Below, in pieces: positions 44,648 to 53,342 of a DNA stretch of 64,000 nt. The translations under genes and the position numbers were made by a program. The DNA is taken from contig CAZMVB010000002.1 in assembly GCA_964569795.1 (NCBI GenBank), positions 62,001-126,000 on the forward strand, in the 5' to 3' direction. The DNA comes from JAHJDS01 sp964569795. GTDB lineage: Bacteria; Desulfobacterota; Desulfarculia; Desulfarculales; JAHJDS01. The notes beneath the pieces are model-generated. The model had not been told where the DNA came from. It saw only the letters and a list, made by a program, of their open reading frames with translations, and did not search any database. Position 1 is the stretch's first letter; every line of letters starts with the position of its first letter.

Positions 44648-47158
44648 GTGTCTTCTTTTGCCCGACGACTCAGCCGAGCCGTCCGGTGGCCTGCCGTCCA
44701 GGGGGGCCGCCGGCTGGACGTGGTTCGGCTCATGGAACGCATCTCCTGGACCCGGCCAGGACGGTGGTGGCGTGACCGCTTCCCCGAGATCCCGCCCGAG
44801 TACCCGGACAAGGAGGAGATCGTCGCCCGGTGCGTGGATCTTGCCCGGCTCGACCTGGCCCGGCGCGGCCACGAGGCCACCGACGAGGAAATCTGGGACA
44901 ACGCCCGCCTGGTCTCGACCCAGTACGACCACCAGATCCACCAGATCTTCGTGTACGGGGTGGTGACCATCCTGGGCCATCTGTTCGTCCACCAGCAACT
45001 GCCGGCCATGTTCATGTCCGCCGACCGCCGGGAAATGGCCCATACCGAGACGGTCAGGCAGGCCCGCCGGCAAGGACTGGGCGTCGTCGCCCTGAGCAAT
45101 CACTCCTCGCACCTGGACGAACTGATCCTGGGTTTTACCATGTTCCACGAGGGATTGGGGCTGCCCCTGTTCGCCGCCGGCCAGAACATGATGGCCACCC
45201 CCTCCCTGGAGCGGCTGCTGATGACCGGGTCCTACCGGGTCCTGCGCAAGGGCGGGTCCAGCGCCTACCTGTCCAGCCTGTTCAACTACTGCCGGTCCCT
45301 GAGCGAGCTGGGCAAGATGCAGGGCATCTTTTTGGAGGCCTGGGCCGGCGGGGCCCGGACCCGGGACGGGTCGCTGCGGTATCCCCGGCGCCTGGTCACC
45401 CTCCAGGGGGCCCTGGCCGGGGACACGGACGTCCTGGTCCAGCCGGTGGCCATCAGCTATGACCGGGTGCCCGAGGACGCCGGGCTGGCCAACCGCCGGG
45501 GTCCGGCCACCTGGCTGCACGGTTTCCGGGCCCGGGAGCTGCTCCGGAGTCCCAAACAGGGCCTGTGGCGGGGCCTGCGGGGCATCTACGGCCGGGCCTA
45601 CTGCACTTACAGCCGGCCGTGGCTCCTGTCCGAACTCAGGGAGATGCACCAGGCCGAGCATTCCGACCTCGAACTGGACGAGTACGTGGCCCTCCAGTCC
45701 ATGAAGGCCATCGCCCGGGACAAGAAGGTCATGGCCTCCCATTTGGCCGCCCAGGGCCTGCTCCGGGCCAAGGCCCAGGGGGCGGACGACCTGGTCGAGG
45801 CCACGGCCCAGGCCAAGGAGCTGATCGAGGACTACCATCGCCGGACCTTCGGCGTCGAGCCCGACTTCGAGGATTTCATCCATAACCAGCCCCTGGAGGC
45901 GGTCGTCCACGCCGGACTGACCAGCCTGGGCCTCCGCCGGGCGGTGGGCTTCACCAACCGCAAGCGGCGGGTCTATGTCCGCAACGAGAACCTGCTCCAA
46001 TTCTACGCCACCCACGGGGACCATCGGCTCTACTCGCCTTCGGCCCGGGAAAACATCGTCGTCGTCGGCGGCGGCCAGTTCGGATTCGCCCTGTCGTGGC
46101 TGGTGGGCAACCGGAGCCTCGAGGAAAAGCATTACCAGACGTCCAGCGTCACCATGTACGACCCCCGGCCGGAACTAGTCGATCTCATCGCCGACCACCG
46201 GCGCCACCCGACCACCGACGAGAAGACCCGGCGGAGCTGGATGGTGGTCAAGGGGGCCGGGGCCCGGGCCGCGGTCCGGGAGGTGGTCCAGGGCCTGCGG
46301 CGTCCCGGCCGGACCTTTCCGGACGTGCCCCTGCCCAAGAACGTCTTTGTCACCGCCGACACGGACAGCGCCTTCCGCAAGGCGACCGAGGTCATCCTGG
46401 CCGTGGGCCACCAGTACGTCGAGCCGGCCGTGGAGGCCCTGCTGCTGACCGCCAATCGCCCGCCGACCCTGATCCTGGCCACCCGGGGGTTTGACCCCCA
46501 GACCCACCGCCTGCCCTATTTCACCGTCCAGGACCTGGCCCGGCGGCATGGGCTCCGCTTCGAGGCGGTCCTGACCCTGGCCAGCACCATCAGCCCCGAG
46601 GAGGTGGTCACCGGCCAATCCGGGGTGCTGATCCTGGCCGGACCGAGGGCCCAGGCCGGGCCGCTGGCCGACCTGTTCGCCCGGGGACCGCTCGAAACCG
46701 CCGTGTCCGACGACCCGGTGGGCGTGGCCCTGGCCGCGGCCCTGGTCGAGGCCTACGTGGTCTGGGGGACCTTTCTGCGGCGGACGGGCCGGATCAGGGA
46801 CCGCCGGGACCTGGGCCGGTACGTGGCCCGCGTCTCGGCCGAGGCGGCCCGGCTGGCCCGGGCCCACGGGGCCAGACCCGAGACCTTTGCCGCCGACAGC
46901 GAGGTCTGGACCGCGGCCATGATCTCGGTCGGTCTGGGCGGGGTGTCGGTCCGCTTCGGCCGGGACGCGGGCGATCTGGCGCGCCGCGACGAACTCACCG
47001 CCGAGCGGCTGGCCCGGCTGGCCCGGCGCTACGCCGAAAACCTGGGTCGCCCCCCCGAGGGCTACACCGCCATCCGGTCGGCCTATATCACCGCCGGGCA
47101 GTTGGGCGTGGACGTCCCGGACCTGGCCGAGGCCAACCAGACCTTTTTCGGGGAATAA
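44648..47158 (+). CDS. PlsB-like acyltransferase fused to a glycerol-3-phosphate-dehydrogenase-like domain
   Basis: This is an 836-aa two-domain protein. Residues about 100-420 form a PlsB-type acyltransferase: NHSSHLDE (H152, D157 of the HX4D motif), a block III-like FLEAWAGGARTRDG and block IV VQPVAISYDRVPED. Residues about 465-830 match NAD-dependent G3P dehydrogenase: GGGQFG (474-479), ATRGFDPQT, and DDPVGVALAAALVEA. The two Lys expected in the latter motifs are Arg613 and Val700, so dehydrogenase catalysis is doubtful. GTG 44648 follows GAGGAG. It probably makes lysophosphatidate in phospholipid synthesis; the C-domain may be regulatory. It is divergent from the methyltransferase gene across an AT-rich gap containing TATAAT at 44481. 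Confidence 0.8.
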   Translation: MSSFARRLSRAVRWPAVQGGRRLDVVRLMERISWTRPGRWWRDRFPEIPPEYPDKEEIVARCVDLARLDLARRGHEATDEEIWDNARLVSTQYDHQIHQIFVYGVVTILGHLFVHQQLPAMFMSADRREMAHTETVRQARRQGLGVVALSNHSSHLDELILGFTMFHEGLGLPLFAAGQNMMATPSLERLLMTGSYRVLRKGGSSAYLSSLFNYCRSLSELGKMQGIFLEAWAGGARTRDGSLRYPRRLVTLQGALAGDTDVLVQPVAISYDRVPEDAGLANRRGPATWLHGFRARELLRSPKQGLWRGLRGIYGRAYCTYSRPWLLSELREMHQAEHSDLELDEYVALQSMKAIARDKKVMASHLAAQGLLRAKAQGADDLVEATAQAKELIEDYHRRTFGVEPDFEDFIHNQPLEAVVHAGLTSLGLRRAVGFTNRKRRVYVRNENLLQFYATHGDHRLYSPSARENIVVVGGGQFGFALSWLVGNRSLEEKHYQTSSVTMYDPRPELVDLIADHRRHPTTDEKTRRSWMVVKGAGARAAVREVVQGLRRPGRTFPDVPLPKNVFVTADTDSAFRKATEVILAVGHQYVEPAVEALLLTANRPPTLILATRGFDPQTHRLPYFTVQDLARRHGLRFEAVLTLASTISPEEVVTGQSGVLILAGPRAQAGPLADLFARGPLETAVSDDPVGVALAAALVEAYVVWGTFLRRTGRIRDRRDLGRYVARVSAEAARLARAHGARPETFAADSEVWTAAMISVGLGGVSVRFGRDAGDLARRDELTAERLARLARRYAENLGRPPEGYTAIRSAYITAGQLGVDVPDLAEANQTFFGE

Positions 47159-47252
47159 CCCCGAGATCCGCCGTCACCGGCCGGCCCCGAGACACGGTCC
47201 GCCAGTCAGCCCTCAGATGTAATTATAGGGATTTGAAGGGGTCTTCGCGGCG

Positions 47253-47807
47253 TCAGCCGGTGGAACCCCCCTCCTGGCCGTCCTTGGCCGGACAGGACTC
47301 GGCGCAGCCGCCCGAACCCAGCCCCCGCTTCCGGGTCCGCCTGGCGTCCTCGGCCAGGCTGCCCGTCAGGGGTTCGCCCCGGTGCTCGTGGATGGCCTTC
47401 TGCAGGGTCTTGACCGCCAGCCGGACGCAGTGGGCCTTGGTGTCGGGCAGATCGACGATCTCGCGGACGATGTCCGAGTCCTTGAGGGCCATGGCCTGAT
47501 CCAGGGTCATCCCCCGGACCATCTGAGTCATGGCGCAGGCCGAGGCGATCGCCCCCGGACAGCCCAGGACCTGGATCCGGGCCTCGTCGATCTTGTCCCC
47601 GTCGATCCGGAGATAGATCTTCATGGTGTCCCCGCAGGGACCGGTCAACTGGCTGGCCCGGTTCGCCTCGGGCAAGTCGCCCCAGCCGGGCCGTTTGAGG
47701 TAATACTCGATCGCCTCCGGGGCATAGCCCGAGCCCTCGAGCAGACCCCGGATCGTGTCCTCGTCGGCCTGGGCAAAAAATGCAATTTCTTGGGCCTCGT
47801 CGGACAT
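47253..47807 (-). CDS. IscU/NifU-like Fe-S cluster scaffold protein
   Basis: This 184-aa protein has an IscU-type core with the three cluster-ligand Cys in TGPCGDTMKI, VLGCPGAIASA and AHCVRLAV. It builds Fe-S clusters before transfer to apoproteins. A roughly 40-residue N-terminal helix region and a C-terminal extension ending GGCAESCPAKDG add to the usual core of about 130. Start ATG 47807 is chosen because the upstream open frame is not family-like. No IscS is adjacent, but ferredoxin and Mrp genes follow upstream on the same strand. Confidence 0.85.
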   Translation of the reverse strand: MSDEAQEIAFFAQADEDTIRGLLEGSGYAPEAIEYYLKRPGWGDLPEANRASQLTGPCGDTMKIYLRIDGDKIDEARIQVLGCPGAIASACAMTQMVRGMTLDQAMALKDSDIVREIVDLPDTKAHCVRLAVKTLQKAIHEHRGEPLTGSLAEDARRTRKRGLGSGGCAESCPAKDGQEGGSTG

Positions 47808-48019
47808 GACCGTCAACCCCCGGCGGCGCCTCCGTCGATCCAGTCCGCCCCAGCCGGCCCGGGGCCGACCTGGCACTGACGGCGGCGGGAACGCTTGATC
47901 AGAACCGACCCGCCCGGCCCTCCCCGGTCTGGCCGGCGGGGCCGAAAGCGGTTCGGGGCCCAGGTCGGGCAACCGGCGGCCGGGTCGCCCCGCCGCCGGT
48001 CACCGCCGGGGCCGAATCG

Positions 48020-48205
48020 TCAAATCTCCTCGACCGTGATGGCGTCCTGCTCGCAGACCTCGATGCAGCTCTCGCAGCCCAGACACTCCTCGGCGTTCAC
48101 CGGGACCGCCTTGCCGTCCTGCATTTCATAAACATCCACCGGGCAGACCTCGACACATTCCTCGTCGCCAATGCACTTGTCGGGATCAACTTCAACCCTG
48201 TACAT
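48020..48205 (-). CDS. 7Fe-type ferredoxin with Asp in place of one cluster Cys
   Basis: This 61-aa electron carrier has a first cluster motif CIGDEECVEVCP with C11, D14, C17 and C21: the second ligand is Asp, as in Desulfovibrio africanus ferredoxin III, where it gives a [3Fe-4S] cluster that can take up a fourth metal. The second motif CLGCESCIEVC (C41, C44, C47, C51) is a normal [4Fe-4S] site. Length also matches the D. africanus protein. Placed between Fe-S scaffold and Mrp genes. Confidence 0.92.
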   Translation of the reverse strand: MYRVEVDPDKCIGDEECVEVCPVDVYEMQDGKAVPVNAEECLGCESCIEVCEQDAITVEEI

Positions 48206-48463
48206 GTTCCTGTCCTCCTCGTCTCAACTTTGGTTTTCCGACCCGAAAGTCCTGTTCGCGGCCCGCCGCCCCGATCGGTCGGGCGTGGTCCGACGTTTGC
48301 CTCAAATGACGGCTATATACCACCGGGCCCACCACTTGTCCATCAAATCACAAGCGCAACCCGGACAGTCATTGAAACAAACAGAACCGCCGGCTCATGT
48401 CAAGGATTCTCTGAAATTTTTTTCGATTCCCAGGGGAGACCCCGGACCTGAATCGGGCCCGAC

Positions 48464-49321
48464 TCAGGCCTCCCGGGCCCCCGGTTGCACGGCGCCGGTG
48501 AACTCGATGACCCGGTCGGTCACGGCCTGGTAGGCCGGACCGGCCCCTTCCGAGGTGCCCAGGGCCCGGGCCAGCTTGCCCTCGTCGCCGGCGGCCACCA
48601 GATCGACGTCAATGGGGATCCGCCCCAGGAAGGGCAGGTGCCAGCTCTGGGCCATGTTCTCGGCCCCGCCGGACTTGAACAGGTCGATCGCCCCGCCGCA
48701 GTGGGGGCAGGTGAAGCCGCTCATGTTCTCGACCAGGCCCAGGATCGGCATGTCCACCTGACGGCAGAAGTGGACCGACTTGCGCACGTCGGCCAGGGCG
48801 ATCTCCTGGGGCGTGGCCACGATGATCGCCTTGGCCCCCTCGATCGACTGGGCCACGGTCAGGGGTTCGTCCCCGGTGCCGGGCGGCGAGTCGATGATCA
48901 GGAAGTGGAGGTCGTCCCACTTGACGTCGGACACGAACTGCTTGATGACCCCGATCTTGAGGGGCCCCCGCCAGATGACCGAGGTGTCCTTGTCCGGCAT
49001 CAGGACCTCTATCGAGATCACCCGCAGATGGCGGTTGTAAACCACCGGCCGGATGTAGCGGTCCTGGACCACGTCGGCGCTCATCTCGGACAGGCCCAGC
49101 AGGCGGGGAATGGACGGACCATGCAGGTCCACGTCCATCAGGCCCACGTTGTAGCCCCGAGCGGCCAGGCTCAGGGCCAGGGCCGCGGCCACGGTGGACT
49201 TGCCCACCCCGCCCTTGCCGCTCATGACCAGGAGCTTGTGTTGAATCTTGCCCAGGGCCTCTCTCAGCCGGAACTGTTCCTGCTCCCGGGCCGGGTTGAT
49301 TTCGTCTTGGAGATTGGCCAT
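48464..49321 (-). CDS. mrp: Mrp/ApbC/NBP35-family Fe-S carrier ATPase
   Basis: This 285-aa P-loop ATPase has the deviant Walker A SGKGGVGKST, switch segment LMDVDLHGPSIP and DSPPGTGDE, and the CPHC motif that binds a bridging [4Fe-4S] cluster between two subunits. It delivers Fe-S clusters to target proteins. The 258-nt gap after it (48206-48463) leads to the ferredoxin gene and holds no other gene that I can see. A palindrome at 49416-49431 lies in its upstream region. Confidence 0.92.
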   Translation of the reverse strand: MANLQDEINPAREQEQFRLREALGKIQHKLLVMSGKGGVGKSTVAAALALSLAARGYNVGLMDVDLHGPSIPRLLGLSEMSADVVQDRYIRPVVYNRHLRVISIEVLMPDKDTSVIWRGPLKIGVIKQFVSDVKWDDLHFLIIDSPPGTGDEPLTVAQSIEGAKAIIVATPQEIALADVRKSVHFCRQVDMPILGLVENMSGFTCPHCGGAIDLFKSGGAENMAQSWHLPFLGRIPIDVDLVAAGDEGKLARALGTSEGAGPAYQAVTDRVIEFTGAVQPGAREA

Positions 49322-49415
49322 GTTCCGTGTCCCTCGTATCTGGTTTCATCCCCTCCCCTGGCCGGAGCGTCATTTTCAGGTCCCTGGTCCGGGGTTTTGG
49401 GCTCGAATTTATAAA

Positions 49416-49431
49416 TTACAACGGGTTGTAA
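49416..49431. promoter_or_regulatory. Palindrome TTACAACGGGTTGTAA upstream of mrp
   Basis: Perfect 7-bp arms around GG, 95 nt upstream of the mrp start in an otherwise featureless 189-nt gap. TTGAAA lies further upstream on the - strand. It is a possible repressor or Fe-S-sensor site for the mrp/ferredoxin/scaffold genes; no known consensus is matched with confidence. Confidence 0.4.
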
Positions 49432-49510
49432 GGTAACTCCGGCCGTCCGTTTTTTCAAGGGGCAATCACCTGTTTTCTGAATATGTAACCGGAATATGGG
49501 GGCCGCCGGA

Positions 49511-50173
49511 TCACCGATCCACCCCGATGATCCAGGGCGGGGTGGCCCCGATCTTTTTCCCCAGTTTCCGCAGGCGTTCCATGGCCTTCCGGGCCTCGGC
49601 AAAGGAGTAGGTCCGGACCGTCCGGAGACGATACCTGACCCGGCCCGAGACCTCGGCCCGGACCCACAGGACGGCCACCCCCAGTTTCCGCCAGCGGGCG
49701 GCCAGGCGGCGGGCCGCCTCGAGACTGGTCACCGAGGCCACGACCACGGCCTGGGGCCGTTCGGTCCGGGGCGACGGGGGCGAGGGGGGTGAGGGGGGCG
49801 CCGGCGGCGCCGGCCTGGGGACGGGCCGGGGGGATGGCCCGGGTTTGGCCGGGGGCCGGGGAGCAGGCAAAGGGGCCGGGCCGGGCCCCGTTTTTTTGAC
49901 CGAGGGGGGCGAAAGGGGCGCGGGGACCGATGGGGGCGACGGGGAGGACCGGGGCGGCGACTGGGACGGGGGCGAGACCGGCGGGGGCTGGCCGCGGCCC
50001 AGCAGGCTGGCCAGGCTGAGGGGCTTGGGCGCGGGCTCGATCAGCCAGGCCAGGCCGCCCTGCCCGACCCACACCCCCAGGACGAACATCCACACCGCCA
50101 GCAAGACCGCGGCCATGAATCCGAACGGGGACGTCCGGCGTCCCGATTTTTTTTCCGCCTTTTTCCGCCCCAT
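49511..50173 (-). CDS. SPOR-domain membrane protein with Pro-rich linker
   Basis: This 220-aa protein has a basic cytoplasmic N-terminus, one transmembrane helix (about 17-38), a long Pro/Ser-rich linker (about 60-140) and a C-terminal SPOR-like domain (about 140-218, with VVVASVTSLEAARRLAARW). SPOR domains bind denuded septal peptidoglycan. The layout resembles FtsN/DedD-type cell-division proteins. It directly follows argS, an arrangement also found in other bacteria. Confidence 0.8.
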   Translation of the reverse strand: MGRKKAEKKSGRRTSPFGFMAAVLLAVWMFVLGVWVGQGGLAWLIEPAPKPLSLASLLGRGQPPPVSPPSQSPPRSSPSPPSVPAPLSPPSVKKTGPGPAPLPAPRPPAKPGPSPRPVPRPAPPAPPSPPSPPSPRTERPQAVVVASVTSLEAARRLAARWRKLGVAVLWVRAEVSGRVRYRLRTVRTYSFAEARKAMERLRKLGKKIGATPPWIIGVDR

Positions 50174-51880
50174 TCACATCCGCTCGGGGGCGTTGACGCC
50201 CAGCAGCCCCAGCCCCAGGCCGATGACATTTTGAAGGCCCTGGCACAGGGCCAGCCGGGCCAGGGACAGTTCCCGGTCGTCCGAGACCACTTGGTGTTTT
50301 TCCCGGTCATAGTAGAACCGGTGAAAGGCCCCGGCCAGCTCGGTCAGGTAATAGGTCACCCGGTGGGGGGCCAGGGCCTGGGCCGCCCCCTGGACCAGGT
50401 CCGGGAAATCGGTCAGCCGCGAGATGAGGTCCCATTCGGTGGGCAGTTCCAGGCGATGGAGCGGGGCCGTGTCCGGCCCGGGCGGCGTCAGGCCCCGCTG
50501 CTCCGCCTGGACAAAGATGTTGCACAGCCGGGCATGGGCATACTGGACGTAATAGACCGGGTTGTCCAGGGACTGGCTCTTGGCCACCTCCAGGTCGAAG
50601 TCCAGCGGGGCGTCCGCCTTGCGGGTCAGGAAGATGAACCGGGCCGCGTCCGGGCCGACCTCGCCGATGACCTCGGCCAGGGTGACGAACTGGCCGGCCC
50701 GGGTGCTCATGGCCAGCGGCTGCCCCGCTCGTAGCAGGTTGACCAATTGAACCAAGATGACCTCTAGAAACGATGAGGTCTCGTTTTTAAAAATTTTCTC
50801 ATTTCGACCAGGTCCCTCGACATATCTTTCGAGCGCCTTCACGACGGCATTCAAACGTGGAACATATCCGTGATGATCAGCGCCCCAGACATCGATGACC
50901 TTGGTAAAGCCCCGCCGCCTTTTGTCCCAATGATAGGCCACGTCCGAGGCAAAGTAGGTCGTCGCCCCGTCGGCCTTGACCAGGACCCGGTCCTTTTCGT
51001 CGCCGAAGTCGGTCGCCCGAAACCAGGTCGCCCCGTCCTGGTCGTACACCTGGCCCGCCTCCCGGAGGACATCGATGGCCTCGGCCACCCCGCCCGAGTC
51101 GAACAGGGTCTGCTCGGAAAACCAGCGGTCGAACTCGACCCCGAACCGAGTGAGATCCTGCTGAATGCCGTGGAGGATGGCCTGGGCGGCGAACCGGCCC
51201 AGGACCGAAGGCTCGGGCAAGTTGTCGGCGGCCTCGGGGTGACGGGCCAGGTAGTCGGCCGCCAGGCCGCGGACGTAATCCCCCTGGTAGTGGTCGGCCG
51301 GGAACTCGACCTCTTGTCCCAGGCGTTCGGCCAGGCGGTGCCAGACCGAGCGGCCCAGGGTGGCCATCTGATTGCCGGCGTCGTTGATGTAGTATTCCCG
51401 CTGGACCTCATGGCCGGTAAAGGCCAGCAGGTTGGCCACGGCGTCGCCCACGGCCGCCCCCCGGCCGTGACCGACGTGCAGGGGGCCGGTCGGATTGGCC
51501 GAGACGAACTCGACCTGGACCTTTTGTCCCTGACCCATATCCGAGCGGCCGTAGTCCGCGCCGCAGGTGAGCGCCTGGTGCAGGGCCTCGTGCCAGGCCT
51601 TGGCCGCCAGGCGGAAATTGATGAACCCGGGACCGGCCACCTCGACCGCGGCGAATTTTTCGTCACGGAGCCGCTCGGCCAGGAGGTCCGCTATTTGCCG
51701 GGGATTCATCCGGGCCGGCTTGGCCATGACCAGGGCCAGGTTGGTCGCCCAGTCGCCGTGCTCGGCATTGGCCGGCCGCTCGACGACCACCTCGGGGACC
51801 TCGCCCTCGGGACTGATCACCCCGTCGGCCAGGCATTGCTTGAGGGCCCGCTTGACCTGGGCCACCACCAGGTCCTTCAT
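50174..51880 (-). CDS. argS: Arginyl-tRNA synthetase
   Basis: This 568-aa class I synthetase charges tRNA-Arg. It has the HIGH-type motif in ANPTGPLHVGHGRGAAVG and the KMSK-like region AMSTRAGQFVTLAEVI, the Lys-less form found in many ArgS. An N-terminal Add1 domain and a C-terminal anticodon-binding helical domain are of normal length. The ATG overlaps the stop of a 53-aa Cys-rich gene (ATGA). Confidence 0.96.
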   Translation of the reverse strand: MKDLVVAQVKRALKQCLADGVISPEGEVPEVVVERPANAEHGDWATNLALVMAKPARMNPRQIADLLAERLRDEKFAAVEVAGPGFINFRLAAKAWHEALHQALTCGADYGRSDMGQGQKVQVEFVSANPTGPLHVGHGRGAAVGDAVANLLAFTGHEVQREYYINDAGNQMATLGRSVWHRLAERLGQEVEFPADHYQGDYVRGLAADYLARHPEAADNLPEPSVLGRFAAQAILHGIQQDLTRFGVEFDRWFSEQTLFDSGGVAEAIDVLREAGQVYDQDGATWFRATDFGDEKDRVLVKADGATTYFASDVAYHWDKRRRGFTKVIDVWGADHHGYVPRLNAVVKALERYVEGPGRNEKIFKNETSSFLEVILVQLVNLLRAGQPLAMSTRAGQFVTLAEVIGEVGPDAARFIFLTRKADAPLDFDLEVAKSQSLDNPVYYVQYAHARLCNIFVQAEQRGLTPPGPDTAPLHRLELPTEWDLISRLTDFPDLVQGAAQALAPHRVTYYLTELAGAFHRFYYDREKHQVVSDDRELSLARLALCQGLQNVIGLGLGLLGVNAPERM

Positions 51881-52038
51881 CGGGCCGACCTCGTCGGGCC
51901 CTCGTCGTCATCGGGCGGCAGGGTCAGGTCCCGGCAATAATCCGCGCACTTGATGGCCCCCTGGGATTCGAAATGGAATTTCTTGAGGCAGTCCTTGCGC
52001 CAGGCGCAGACCGCGCAGATTGTCTGATTATCATTCAT
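51877..52038 (-). CDS. Small Cys-rich protein (53 aa) coupled to argS
   Basis: It encodes a 53-aa protein with Cys at 8, 11, 17, 31 and 35, arranged CAVCAW, RKDCLKKF and CADYC, and an acidic C-terminus (PPDDDE). The CxxC plus two later Cys look like a metal (Zn or Fe-S) site. The stop overlaps the argS start as ATGA, which strongly supports translation. I do not recognise a named function. Confidence 0.75.
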   Translation of the reverse strand: MNDNQTICAVCAWRKDCLKKFHFESQGAIKCADYCRDLTLPPDDDEGPTRSAR

Positions 52039-52100
52039 CTTGAGCCTCCACCGCCGATCAACCTAACCGGAGCGCGGTCGGGAATCAAGTTCTTTTCCAG

Positions 52101-53225
52101 TCAATCCTCCAGGTATTCGCGGCGGTTGAGGGTCCCGATGAGGCAGGTGATCTCGTAATTGATCGTCTGCGCCCAGGTCGCCAGGTCCGTGGCCGTGATC
52201 GTCGCGCCGTCCTGGTCGCCGATGAGGGTCACCTGGTCCCCGGCCTTGACGCCGGCCAGATCGGTGACGTCGATAATGGTCGTGTTCATGCACACCCGGC
52301 CGCGGATGGGCCGGCTTTGCCCGGCGACGATCATCCGGCCCTGGTTGGACAGGGACCGCAGATAGCCGTGACAGTAGCCCACCGGCACCGCGGCCAGGGT
52401 CGTCGGGGCGTCGGCGATCCAGGTCCGATGATAGCTCACCCCGGTGCCCGGGGGGACCTCCTTGACCTGCATCACCCGGGACGAAAAACCCATCACCGGG
52501 CGCAGGTCCAGGTGCCCGAAGACCTCGTCCGAGGGCGGCAGGCCGTAGGTAATGATCCCGGACCGGCAGTAGTCCGGGGCCAGCTCGGGCAGGTCCAGGA
52601 CCGCGGCCGAGTTGGCGATATTGTCATGGGTCAGGGTGAAGCCCATGTCCCCGGCCAGCCGGCGGGTTTGGGCGAACCGGTCGGCCTGGAGGGCGGTGAA
52701 AGACTTGTCGGCCTTGTCGGCCTGGGCCAGGTGGGTGGTCAGTCCGATCAGGTTGAGGGACCCGAGCGCCTTGATCTCCCGCAGGACCTCCTCGGCCCGC
52801 TCCCAGAAGACCCCCAGCCGGCCCATGCCCGTGTCGATCTTGAGGATGACGTCGGCCGTGGTCCGCCGGGAGGCGGCCTCGGCGGCCAGGGCCCGGGCCA
52901 TCTCCCCGTTCAGGAGCATGGGGGTGATCCGGTGGTCCACGAGGGACCCCGTTTCCTCGGGCCAGAATCCGGCCAGGACGAACAGGGGGACGTCGATCCC
53001 GGCCCGGCGCAATTCGACTGCCTCGGGCACCCGGGCCACGGCCAGGGCCGAAGCGCCCTCGGCCGCCAGGCGACTAGCCACGGGCACCGCGCCGTGCCCG
53101 TAGGCGTCGGCCTTGACCACGGGCATGACCCGGGCCGTTTGGCCCAGGTGTCCTTGGATCACCCTGAAATTGTGGGCCAAACGGGCCAAATTGACGGTGA
53201 CGGTGTTTTCCGGGACGTCGATCAT
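52101..53225 (-). CDS. alr: Alanine racemase
   Basis: This 374-aa PLP enzyme makes D-alanine for peptidoglycan. The PLP-binding Lys is in VVKADAYGHG near the N-terminus. The catalytic Tyr is in the C-terminal beta domain (TGVSYHRTW). Start ATG 53225 is preferred over an upstream in-frame start because GGAGG lies 6 nt before it and family length results. It is divergent from queA. Confidence 0.94.
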   Translation of the reverse strand: MIDVPENTVTVNLARLAHNFRVIQGHLGQTARVMPVVKADAYGHGAVPVASRLAAEGASALAVARVPEAVELRRAGIDVPLFVLAGFWPEETGSLVDHRITPMLLNGEMARALAAEAASRRTTADVILKIDTGMGRLGVFWERAEEVLREIKALGSLNLIGLTTHLAQADKADKSFTALQADRFAQTRRLAGDMGFTLTHDNIANSAAVLDLPELAPDYCRSGIITYGLPPSDEVFGHLDLRPVMGFSSRVMQVKEVPPGTGVSYHRTWIADAPTTLAAVPVGYCHGYLRSLSNQGRMIVAGQSRPIRGRVCMNTTIIDVTDLAGVKAGDQVTLIGDQDGATITATDLATWAQTINYEITCLIGTLNRREYLED

Positions 53226-53298
53226 TTTGGCCTCCGGGTGGATTTCCGCCGCGGTTTGTCGTAGTATCATACCTTACCGGGTCTGCGGGAAAAAAGCA

Positions 53299-53327
53299 TT
53301 GACTTTCTACCCCTTTTTCGGTCTAGT
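53299..53327 (+). promoter_or_regulatory. Promoter of the queA-tgt-yajC-secDF genes
   Basis: TTGACT (53299-53304), 17-nt spacer, TCTAGT (53322-53327); 5/6 and 4/6 matches. The predicted start site lies about 8 nt before the queA ATG. Confidence 0.5.
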
Positions 53328-53342
53328 ATCCGGATTTCAGGC

